Below are positions 1-7,428 of a stretch of DNA of 64,000 nucleotides, piece after piece. The stretch's first letter is position 1. Every line of letters starts with the position of its first letter. This DNA comes from Thiotrichaceae bacterium. Its GTDB lineage: Bacteria > Pseudomonadota > Gammaproteobacteria > Thiotrichales > Thiotrichaceae. Location of the stretch: contig JALSJN010000022.1 in assembly GCA_026989335.1 (NCBI GenBank), forward strand, positions 1-64,000, in the 5' to 3' direction. The position numbers and the translations under genes are program-made. A model generated the notes under the pieces. The model made no database searches and had not been told where the DNA came from. It saw nothing but the letters and a program-made list of their open reading frames with translations.

Positions 1-4
1 CCCC

Positions 5-1189
5 TCAGTTAGAAATCTTTGATCCTTTTGAAAACCTCAATATGAGGTAACCCAGTAATCCAGACAAAAAGGAGCCTAACAAAATAGCCAGCTTATCCGT
101 GTAATGAAAAATTTCAGTATCATTGTAAGCCAAAGAATCTACAAAAAGGCTCATCGTAAAACCGATGCCCGTTAAAATGGACACTCCGTATAGTTGTGTC
201 CAAGTCGCCCCTTCAGGCATCTTCGCCAAACCTAACTTAATCGCCGCCCAACTAAAGCCAAAAACACCAATTTGCTTACCTAAAAATAAACCTAACATGA
301 TTCCCATAGGTACAGGGTTGAACATCTCATCCAATGATATCCCTCTTAAATCTACGCCTGCATTCACAAAAGCAAACAAGGGCAAAATCATAAAAGCGAC
401 CCAATAATGCAAACCATGCTCCATTTCTTTACTCATGGAAAAAGTCTTTCCTGCAGCATCTTTTGAGTAAAGTGGAATCATAAATGCTAGTGCGACACCG
501 GCTAATGTCGCATGCACACCTGACTTAAGAACACTCACCCAAAGAATAATACCAAGCACAATGTAAGGCGCCTTCGTAGCCACACCAAACCTATTTAATA
601 AAAGTAAGACTGCCAATGCCGCTGATGCAACAATAATCGAAATGGTCGATAAGTCTGTCGTGTAAAATAGCGCAATAATGATAATTGCCCCTAAATCATC
701 AATAATAGCCAGTGCTAGTAAGAAAATCTTCAAGGATAAAGGAGCTCTCTTCCCTAAAAGGGATAAAACACCTAAAGCAAATGCAATATCAGTGGCCGTG
801 GGTATCGCCCAACCCTGCATTGCAAAAGGCTCGCCTTGATTGAAAGCAACAAAAACCAGCGCAGGAACTACCATTCCTCCGATCGCCGCTATACCAGGCA
901 AAGCGATTTGACTTAAGGATGAAAGCTGCCCTTCCAAAACTTCTCTTTTTACTTCTAAACCAATTAGAAAAAAGAACACGGCCATCAAACCATCATTAAC
1001 CCAAAGCAGCAATGGCTTTGCGATTTGTAGCTTTCCAAAACGGATCTCTACATGAGTATGTAAAAAACTATTGTAAATATCTGATAAACCACTGTTCTGC
1101 AAAATAAGTGCAAATAATGTGATGAATATTAATAATATGCCTGCTGATGACTCTCTTTGTAAGAAGGTGTGAATAGTGCTTATTTTCAT
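5..1189 (-). CDS. nhaA: Na+/H+ antiporter NhaA
   Basis: Inner-membrane antiporter that expels Na+ in exchange for protons and supports pH and salt homeostasis. The 394-residue product matches the usual NhaA length of about 390. It is hydrophobic throughout with about a dozen membrane segments. Family hallmarks are visible: GLEVKREVLEG near residues 77-87, TATDIAFALG with an Asp near 134, and the paired aspartates of the ion site in AIIDDLGAI near 164-165. A Lys-containing FLGKQIG segment lies in the C-terminal half. The gene runs toward the left edge and its stop is inside the window. It stands alone on the minus strand, with a secreted protein gene just upstream. Confidence 0.95.
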   Translation of the reverse strand: MKISTIHTFLQRESSAGILLIFITLFALILQNSGLSDIYNSFLHTHVEIRFGKLQIAKPLLLWVNDGLMAVFFFLIGLEVKREVLEGQLSSLSQIALPGIAAIGGMVVPALVFVAFNQGEPFAMQGWAIPTATDIAFALGVLSLLGKRAPLSLKIFLLALAIIDDLGAIIIIALFYTTDLSTISIIVASAALAVLLLLNRFGVATKAPYIVLGIILWVSVLKSGVHATLAGVALAFMIPLYSKDAAGKTFSMSKEMEHGLHYWVAFMILPLFAFVNAGVDLRGISLDEMFNPVPMGIMLGLFLGKQIGVFGFSWAAIKLGLAKMPEGATWTQLYGVSILTGIGFTMSLFVDSLAYNDTEIFHYTDKLAILLGSFLSGLLGYLILRFSKGSKISN

Positions 1190-1211
1190 TGATCAAACAT
1201 TTAACTCTCAA

Positions 1212-1685
1212 TTATTTTTGTTTGGTAGAACAAGGATATTCATTACGTAAAATTGTATAGACAGCATCACGTGCTGGAACAGTTTTAGAATTATACTTAC
1301 GCTGGCTAAAGCGAGTGATTATTTTTTCTACTACTGTTTTTAAGGAAACACCAGTTCCTAAGCAAAACTCAGCATAGTAGGTAGGATTACTTGAAACACG
1401 ACGTGCCTTTCTAAGGCGTATGGCGCGCTCAGAAAATGTTTCTACGCTGTTTACATTAGTTAATGCATTCTCAAGAACCTTATCATCTGTCGCTACAGCA
1501 CCATCTATAAACCCCTGAATATACCTAACACAAAAAACCGCATCGACACCCTTTGGGTCTTTTGCATAAAAAGAACAATGTGATGCAAGCTCTTCTGTTG
1601 ATAAAGGCTCAATCGCATAGGTTTTATTAACAGAAAACAATAAACTTAAAGCAATCAAATAAAGAATTTTACTTTTATTAAACAT
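1212..1685 (-). CDS. Rap1a/Tai-like secreted protein
   Basis: Product of about 157 residues with a signal peptide (hydrophobic ILYLIALSLLFSV, cleavage near YA-IEP). The mature part has the spaced pattern of the Rap1a/Tai immunity family: an early Cys, C-V-R-Y-I-Q-G-F-I-D-G-A, then FCLGTGVSLKTVV, then a C-terminal A-V-Y-T-I-L-R-N-E-Y-P-C. Known members bind and neutralise type VI secreted amidases in the periplasm, but many relatives have no known partner and none is visible here. I chose the ATG at 1685 because AGGAGG sits five bases upstream; a longer TTG start would read through that ribosome binding site. Assignment rests on motif pattern only. Confidence 0.55.
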   Translation of the reverse strand: MFNKSKILYLIALSLLFSVNKTYAIEPLSTEELASHCSFYAKDPKGVDAVFCVRYIQGFIDGAVATDDKVLENALTNVNSVETFSERAIRLRKARRVSSNPTYYAEFCLGTGVSLKTVVEKIITRFSQRKYNSKTVPARDAVYTILRNEYPCSTKQK

Positions 1686-1760
1686 AATGCCTCCTAGCAA
1701 CTTATTAGTTAAAATACCACGTTAGCCCACAACTTTATATTAAATAATAAATGATATTTA

Positions 1761-1919
1761 GAGACCTTTGCACGACTCAGATGACGAGCAAAAATGGCTG
1801 AAATCCCACTGCTTTTCGTTGAAAAACTTGCTAATAACTCGTTATTAGCTTCATTTTTCGCCTCAATCAGTGAAATTTCACCCGATTTTTCTTTCGCCAC
1901 CGAGTCGTGCAAAGGTCTC
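1761..1919. mobile_element. MITE with IS5-like ends, copy 1
   Basis: A 159-bp element with perfect 18-bp terminal inverted repeats beginning GAGACCTTTGCACGACTC, flanked on both sides by the 5-bp direct repeat ATTTA (1756-1760 and 1920-1924). It encodes no transposase. The ends resemble IS5/IS1106-type termini (GAGACCTTTGCA), so it is probably mobilised in trans by such a transposase. A second copy in opposite orientation lies at 42103-42260, and a shortened degenerate relative at 28661-28740. A 70-codon minus-strand reading frame crosses the element but is the element's own sequence and not a gene. Confidence 0.85.
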
Positions 1920-2071
1920 ATTTAATTACGACAAACCTGACTATTCCTAGTTCAATACTAACTACAATCTCACAGCTACCGCCCATCTGATGACATTGCG
2001 CTTAAGTTTCAAATACTTTAAAGTTGATCCTGTAACAACACAATAATAAAAACTAACCCCGTTATAACCCC

Positions 2072-2629
2072 ATGAAATTTAAAATTAAAACCTATCAAAT
2101 AGGTTTACTAGCTTGCATCATACTACTTAGCAGTAATAAAGCATTTGCAAAAAAAACACAACATAAAAGTAGTACGCTTCAAAAAGCCTATTATCAGTTA
2201 ATACAAAAACCAGCTAAAAAACACAGTCAAAAGTACAAGGCTTCGCGCCTTGCTGACGCCTCGCGTTACCGCGCAGTACAGGTCGCAAAACAACAGTTAC
2301 GAAAAAAGTACCGCTGGGGAGGAAAATCTCCTCGTACTGGGTTCGACTGTAGCGGCTTAATGCAGTATGCTTATCAAAAAGCCAATATAAAAATCCCCCG
2401 AACAGCCGCTGAACAATACAAGAGCACTAAACGTGTCCATCTAGCTAATCTACGCGTAGGTGATCTTATCTTTTTTAAAACACGTCGCACCCGTCAAAGA
2501 GTTAACCATGTAGGCATTTATATGGGGGCAGGAAATTTTATTCATGCGCCTAGGCCGGGTAAACATGTAACCGTTGCAAAACTTAATAAATATTGGAATC
2601 GCAAGGTTGTTGGGGCTGGTAGAATCTAA
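2072..2629 (+). CDS. NlpC/P60 family cell-wall hydrolase
   Basis: Secreted 185-residue cysteine peptidase of the C40 family, expected to cleave peptide cross-links of peptidoglycan in the periplasm. An N-terminal signal peptide (hydrophobic GLLACIILLSS, cleavage after KAFA) is followed by a Lys-rich linker. The catalytic domain shows the nucleophile in GFDCSGLMQYAY (Cys near 93), the histidine in NHVGIYMGAG (near 146) and a third polar site in FIHAPRPGKH (near 158). The length is typical of single-domain Spr/MepS-type enzymes. It is monocistronic, transcribed away from the MITE. The lysine-rich linker may help bind the anionic wall. Confidence 0.9.
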   Translation: MKFKIKTYQIGLLACIILLSSNKAFAKKTQHKSSTLQKAYYQLIQKPAKKHSQKYKASRLADASRYRAVQVAKQQLRKKYRWGGKSPRTGFDCSGLMQYAYQKANIKIPRTAAEQYKSTKRVHLANLRVGDLIFFKTRRTRQRVNHVGIYMGAGNFIHAPRPGKHVTVAKLNKYWNRKVVGAGRI

Positions 2630-2670
2630 CCTAACCACATAAACCAAGAGTCCATAATTGCTTCTAGCTG

Positions 2671-2874
2671 TTAAAAAAACCTTGCAAAATAGGGAATAAA
2701 AATCAGCAAAACGCCCACAGCCACTAAAAGTGTTGTATTAGCAATAAAATAAGGAAAAAAAAGTGCGATGCCTGTTAACAGCGGAATAATCGCCTTTTGT
2801 TTACGTCCATAGCTAAAAAAACCCACACCAACACCACCGAATAAGACGCTCCATAGCAATGTAGCTTCATTCAT
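2671..2874 (-). CDS. small conserved membrane protein
   Basis: A 67-residue protein made almost entirely of two or three hydrophobic segments, with a short basic loop (GRKQK). It resembles a conserved gammaproteobacterial family of tiny membrane proteins of unknown role, sometimes loosely labelled as amino-acid transport proteins. I place the start at 2874 because AGGGG precedes it at good spacing; a longer reading (MRKGK...) passes through that site. Its first codons overlap the last codons of the ABC-F gene by 8 bp, so translation is probably coupled. I cannot assign a function. Confidence 0.65.
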   Translation of the reverse strand: MNEATLLWSVLFGGVGVGFFSYGRKQKAIIPLLTGIALFFPYFIANTTLLVAVGVLLIFIPYFARFF

Positions 2875-4774
2875 TATTTTCCCCTTTCTCATACATTTCG
2901 CTCAATTCCATCCACTCAGTTTCAACCCCTGCTAACACTTTGTCTACCGCACTTTTACCTAGCAAAACTTGCTTTAACTTATCCTTATTTTCAGATAAAT
3001 AAAGTTCGGAATCAGCTAAGCTAGACTCAAAGGTTATTTGTTCTTCAGTAAGCTGGTCTAGTTGTTTTTCTAATTTATTCAGTTTATTACGCAAAGGTTG
3101 TAACTTTTTTCTACGTTCGGCCTCTATTTGTCGCTGTGCTTTTTTAGATATTTTTTCAGAAGCAGCAGCCTCATCAGCAGGCATACTTTGCTTTACTTCA
3201 TCTCTTATAAAGTCCGAAATATATTTAGCATAATCATCCAAATCCCCTTCAAAGACTTCGGCTTTACCATCATGCACAATGACTAACTCATCCGTTACAG
3301 TTTTTAATAAATGACGGTCATGCGAAACTATCACCATAGCGCCAGAAAAACCTTGCAAAGCCACACTCAGCGCATGACGCATCTGTAAATCTAAATGATT
3401 GGTCGGCTCATCCAGTAAGAGTAAATTAGGCTTTTGATAAACCAGAAGTGCTAATACCAAACGGGCTTTTTCCCCCCCTGAAAAAGGAGCAATAGGCTCA
3501 TCAACGCGTTCACCTTGAAAACCAAAACTGCCTAAATAGTTACGTAAGTCCTGTTCTCTCGATTTAGCCTCTTGTTGGTTATCTAGCTCACGTAATTGCT
3601 CTAAGGCCGTAAGCTCTGGGTTTAATTGCTCTAACTGATGTTGCGCAAAATAGCCTATTTTTAAATCTTGCGCCTGCCATGATTCACCTGACTTTGCATC
3701 AAGCTCCCCTGCTAAGAACCTGATTAAAGTCGATTTACCCGCGCCATTTGGCCCTATTAAACCAATCCGCTGCCCCGGCATCAGTTGCATTTTTAAGTCT
3801 TCAACAATCATCGTTTCGCCATAACCAATACTAGCATCGACAATATTGAGTAATCGCTCGGGTATTTTTTCTGGCTCAAAAAATTTGAAGTTAAAGGGTG
3901 AATCAATCTGCGCGGCTGAGATTTCTTCCATTCTCCCCAAGGCTTTTAAACGACTTTGCGCTTGTTTGGCTTTGGTAGCTTGCGCCCTAAAACGATCCAC
4001 ATACGCCTGCATATGGGCGCGCTCTCGCTGTTGTTTTTCAAAAGCACTTTGTTGCTGCGCTAAACGCTCAGCTCGGACTTTTTCAAAGGATGAGTAATTA
4101 CCCGAATATAACGTAAGCTTGGCATTCTCAATGTGAGCGATATGGCGCACCACGGCATCTAAAAACTCGCGGTCGTGTGAAATTAAAATCAACGTTCCAG
4201 AGTATTTAATTAACCAATCTTGTAACCAAATAACGGCATCCAAGTCTAAGTGGTTGGTTGGCTCATCCAGCAATAATAAATCTGATCGACACATCAACGC
4301 TTGCGCCAGATTTAACCGCATGCGCCAGCCTCCTGAAAAGCTATTGACGGGGTTATTAATCTGCTCATTACTATAACCCAAGCCATGCAATAAGGTTGCT
4401 GCCCTGCTCTCTGTAGTATAGCCATCAATGGCATCCAGTTGTGCGTGCAACTCACCTAATACAGCACCCTCAGCAGTTGCTAGTTTTTTATGCAGCTCAA
4501 TATATTCAGTATCACCTTGTAAAACATAGTCTAAAGCACTGATTTCTGAAGAAGGCGTCTCCTGTGCTACATGCGCTACAACCCAGTTTGGCGGAATACT
4601 TAAATTCCCCTCATCCTGACCTAGCAAGCCCAATAACATTGCAAACAAACTCGACTTACCCGTTCCATTAGCACCCGTTAAACCAACTTTATATCCCGGA
4701 TGAATACTAATATTGACACCGGATAAGAGCTTTTGTATACCACGACTCAACGTGACATCAGAAAGAACAATCAT
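2867..4774 (-). CDS. yheS: ABC-F ATPase, YheS type
   Basis: Soluble twin-ATPase of the ABC-F family, whose members act on the ribosome and not in membrane transport. The 635 residues align over their whole length with E. coli YheS. The first ATPase domain has Walker A GANGTGKSS, signature FSGGWRMRL and Walker B LLLLDEPTNHLD. An interdomain linker rich in Ala, Gln and Arg follows. The second domain has GPNGAGKST, FSGGEKARL and LLLLDEPTNHLD. A charged coiled-coil tail (about residues 540-630) contains KKAQRQIEAERRKK. There are no membrane segments. The downstream membrane-protein gene overlaps its stop codon. Confidence 0.95.
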   Translation of the reverse strand: MIVLSDVTLSRGIQKLLSGVNISIHPGYKVGLTGANGTGKSSLFAMLLGLLGQDEGNLSIPPNWVVAHVAQETPSSEISALDYVLQGDTEYIELHKKLATAEGAVLGELHAQLDAIDGYTTESRAATLLHGLGYSNEQINNPVNSFSGGWRMRLNLAQALMCRSDLLLLDEPTNHLDLDAVIWLQDWLIKYSGTLILISHDREFLDAVVRHIAHIENAKLTLYSGNYSSFEKVRAERLAQQQSAFEKQQRERAHMQAYVDRFRAQATKAKQAQSRLKALGRMEEISAAQIDSPFNFKFFEPEKIPERLLNIVDASIGYGETMIVEDLKMQLMPGQRIGLIGPNGAGKSTLIRFLAGELDAKSGESWQAQDLKIGYFAQHQLEQLNPELTALEQLRELDNQQEAKSREQDLRNYLGSFGFQGERVDEPIAPFSGGEKARLVLALLVYQKPNLLLLDEPTNHLDLQMRHALSVALQGFSGAMVIVSHDRHLLKTVTDELVIVHDGKAEVFEGDLDDYAKYISDFIRDEVKQSMPADEAAASEKISKKAQRQIEAERRKKLQPLRNKLNKLEKQLDQLTEEQITFESSLADSELYLSENKDKLKQVLLGKSAVDKVLAGVETEWMELSEMYEKGENNE

Positions 4775-4891
4775 GGGTAAGATCTATTAATTATCTGCTG
4801 GGGTGTTTATAAAAACATACCCAATCACTATTGGCAATAAGACAGTTAGTCATTACATTAGCATTGGCTAACATATATCTATTCTATGCTG

Positions 4892-4905
4892 GTGATAAAA
4901 ATCAC
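4892..4905. promoter_or_regulatory. CRP-like palindrome
   Basis: The palindrome GTGATAAAAATCAC fits the CRP core GTGA-N6-TCAC, with a full TCACA right half. It also differs by only one base per half from an FNR box. It lies just upstream of a possible -10 TACTAT (4912-4917) in front of the CBS-domain gene. That placement would overlap the -35 region and suggests repression. No experimental support. Confidence 0.4.
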
Positions 4906-4967
4906 AATGTGTACTATTTGCGCGAAAGAGTATGATAAAAATTCAACCGTTATCGAGGACAATCAAT

Positions 4968-5540
4968 ATGAGTATCAATCTAACACCTGAAATTATTAGT
5001 GGCGATGTAAGCATATCAATTGGCAATAGTAATGAAAAAATATCAGAAGATTCACCTGCCGTTATGGTAATGACTGACTTTAGCCGTGTTAAACCCTTTC
5101 AAATTGGCGCAAGCGCAAGTTTAGAAGAAATACACGAGAAAATGGTTTCCGCTGGTGTGCGCTTATTATTCGTTCAGGATGATAGCCAAAAAATGCTGGG
5201 GCTATTGACTTCATTTGACCTGTTAGGTGAGAAGCCTTTACTACATATTCAAACTCATGGTGGCACTCGTAATGATATTGAAGCCAGAGATATCATGACC
5301 CAAATCGGTAAGTTAGAGGGTATAGAGCTTTCAAAAATCCAAGCCGTTACAGTGGGTGATATTATAGAAGTCTGCCGCAACTCCCATCGCCATCATATGC
5401 TAGTTATCGAGAAAAATGGCAATAATACAAATATCCGAGGCCTCATTTCATCTTCGCAGGTGTCTCGTTCACTTGGTGTAGAAATATCTGCCAGCCAACG
5501 TGCCGAAAGCTTTGCGCAACTGAATAAAGCTTTATCATAA
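4968..5540 (+). CDS. CBS-domain protein
   Basis: A cytoplasmic protein of about 190 residues made of two tandem CBS motifs, the adenosine-nucleotide-sensing module. The first spans VKPFQIGASASLEEI to LLTSFDLLG. The second spans IMTQIGKLEG to GLISSSQVSRSLG. No catalytic domain is attached, so it likely acts as a stand-alone energy or ligand sensor for an unknown partner. The start is placed at ATG 4968, preceded by GAGGA; an in-frame ATG at 4932 would add 12 residues. A CRP-like palindrome lies upstream. It is followed at 50 bp by a DUF167 gene on the same strand. Confidence 0.8.
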   Translation: MSINLTPEIISGDVSISIGNSNEKISEDSPAVMVMTDFSRVKPFQIGASASLEEIHEKMVSAGVRLLFVQDDSQKMLGLLTSFDLLGEKPLLHIQTHGGTRNDIEARDIMTQIGKLEGIELSKIQAVTVGDIIEVCRNSHRHHMLVIEKNGNNTNIRGLISSSQVSRSLGVEISASQRAESFAQLNKALS

Positions 5541-5589
5541 AAACCTATACTATGGTGTGCCCTATTAATTAAGGCACACTATCTATCTC

Positions 5590-5913
5590 ATGAACACCAA
5601 TAAAAGCCCTTCCTTTTGTCACTGGGAGCAAGACACACTTGTATTAAACATATTAGGTACACCCTCAGCAAAACAAGACAAAATTCTCAAGCCCCGAGGC
5701 AGCCAACTTAAAGTTAGTGTTACAGCATCCCCCGAAGGCGGCAAGGCTACTGACTACATGGTGAAGTTCTTAAGCAAAGAATTTGGCGTAAAAAAATCGG
5801 CCATCATTGTCGTATTTGGGCAAACCAGCATTCACAAACAAATCCGTATCCACTCCCCACAAAAACTTCCACTTATTATCAAACAACATTTAGGCCAACT
5901 CAATCAATCATAG
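5590..5913 (+). CDS. DUF167 family protein (YggU type)
   Basis: Small basic 107-residue protein of the DUF167/YggU family, whose fold is known but whose role is not. The family core is clear: LNILGTPSAKQDKI at the first strand, LKVSVTASPEGGKATDYMVKFLSKEFGVKKS in pieces across the middle, then VVFGQTSIHKQIRI. In many gammaproteobacteria it follows yggT, but here it follows a CBS-domain gene 50 bp upstream and may share its transcript. No signal peptide or membrane segment. Confidence 0.85.
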   Translation: MNTNKSPSFCHWEQDTLVLNILGTPSAKQDKILKPRGSQLKVSVTASPEGGKATDYMVKFLSKEFGVKKSAIIVVFGQTSIHKQIRIHSPQKLPLIIKQHLGQLNQS

Positions 5914-6003
5914 TTAACCTAAATCAAGTTCTTACAACTTTTACTTTCTATTCTTAATCAGCATCCGCATAATTCAGACACTTGTTTATTACAGAATTCT
6001 TCT

Positions 6004-7371
6004 ATGAGTGCTTTTAAACCGCCTTATCCTAAACGCCACACGAAAAAGCTTAACCCCTTTCAAGCGTTATATTACGCACAAAAAGACTTACTTTCAATTT
6101 GGGAAGAGTCAGCATTTAAATTTGAGCTTATGTCTCAAAAGATTTTCAAAAAGCACGTTTTTATCGTCAATGCGCCCGACATTATTCGTTATGTCATGGT
6201 TGAAAACAAAGACAATTACGAGCGCAAAAGCAAACAAATGATACGTGCGCTAGAGCCTTTACTCGGTGACGGCTTATTCATTAGCGATGGTAAAACGTGG
6301 GCATCACGCCGCCGCATCCAAACCCCAATGTTTGATAGTCAACATATTAAAATGTATAGCAACGTCATGGTAAATACCATTATGGAAATGACGGACAGTT
6401 GGAAAAAACAAGGCGAAAACAGCACCCTTGATGTGCATACTGAAATGGGCAAACTAGCTGCCGAAATTATTGCACGCACTTTGTTTGGTGAAAAATTGGG
6501 CGCTCAAAACAGTGAAAAGGTCGTTAGCGCATTTGCCGATTATCAATCAGTAGTAAAACAAATGGCGATCTTTAGTTTTTTAGGCTTGCCCGACTGGCTA
6601 CCCAATGTAAATGCAAAAGTAGGTAAAGCCAGAAAAGCCGCAAAAGCCATCCACCAAACCGTTGATACCATCATCGCGATTGCGGAAGAAGAAGGCCATC
6701 AAGGCACTATGGTTGCCGATCTCATTAACGCCAATAAGTCAGAAAGCGGCACAGACTTAATGACTCGCAAACAAATTCGTAATGAAATTATCGTGTTATT
6801 TATGGCTGGCCATGAAACTACGGCTAATGTATTAGCTTGGGTGTGGTACTTAATCTCGCAATCGCCTGAAGTAGAAAAAAAGCTTCATAAAGAACTAGCC
6901 ACGGTACTTGGCGATCGCCCACCAGAGTTTGATGATATTGAAAACTTGCCCTACACGCGCGCAATTTTAGATGAAACAATGCGTTTATACCCACCCGTAC
7001 CAGTACTCTCACGCCAAGCACAAAAAGATGATGAAATCCGTGGTAGAAAAGTACCGGCAGGCTCACTAATGTTAATTGTACCGTGGTTGTTGCATCGTCA
7101 TAAAAAGCTTTGGAAAGACCCCGATCACTTCATCCCCGAACGTTTTATGCCAGATGCAGTAAAACCCAAAAAGTTTAGTTACATTCCTTTTAGCATCGGC
7201 CCCAGAGTCTGTATCGCAAAGAATTTTGGCGTAACAGAATCGGTACTTGCGATTGCAATTATTGCGCAAAAATTTCGTTTATCTTTACCGCCAGAAACGA
7301 ATGTAGACCATGAATGTCGTTTAACGTTACGACCAAAAGGTAAATTACCGATGACTTTAAAACTTAGGTGA
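6004..7371 (+). CDS. cytochrome P450
   Basis: Heme-thiolate monooxygenase of 455 residues, the normal bacterial length. The oxygen-binding I-helix is AGHETT (about 268-273), the ExxR motif is ETMR (324-327), followed by the PERF region (PERFMPDA). The heme loop FSIGPRVCIAKNF carries the Cys ligand near 403. The loop has Ala where most P450s have Gly two residues after the Cys. There is no fused reductase domain and no ferredoxin gene nearby, so redox partners must be encoded elsewhere. No N-terminal membrane anchor is evident. Substrate unknown; the general look is closer to CYP4/CYP102-type fatty-acid or alkane hydroxylases than to class I camphor-type enzymes, which is an impression only. 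Confidence 0.93.
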   Translation: MSAFKPPYPKRHTKKLNPFQALYYAQKDLLSIWEESAFKFELMSQKIFKKHVFIVNAPDIIRYVMVENKDNYERKSKQMIRALEPLLGDGLFISDGKTWASRRRIQTPMFDSQHIKMYSNVMVNTIMEMTDSWKKQGENSTLDVHTEMGKLAAEIIARTLFGEKLGAQNSEKVVSAFADYQSVVKQMAIFSFLGLPDWLPNVNAKVGKARKAAKAIHQTVDTIIAIAEEEGHQGTMVADLINANKSESGTDLMTRKQIRNEIIVLFMAGHETTANVLAWVWYLISQSPEVEKKLHKELATVLGDRPPEFDDIENLPYTRAILDETMRLYPPVPVLSRQAQKDDEIRGRKVPAGSLMLIVPWLLHRHKKLWKDPDHFIPERFMPDAVKPKKFSYIPFSIGPRVCIAKNFGVTESVLAIAIIAQKFRLSLPPETNVDHECRLTLRPKGKLPMTLKLR

Positions 7372-7428
7372 ACTAAAGTAGTATTAAAAGAATACAAATT
7401 TTATTAAGGTTAAGGACTCATTAAACGC

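Noticed and set aside
165-407. Plus-strand frame inside nhaA
   Set aside because: Antisense shadow of a well-supported conserved gene. The same applies to the other frames lying opposite tamB, yheS, ftsZ, ftsA, murC, murG and similar genes.
1709-1921. A 70-codon minus-strand frame beginning MRPLHDSVAKEK
   Set aside because: It lies almost wholly in the MITE, starts in one terminal repeat and runs out of the other. It is a by-product of the element, not a gene.
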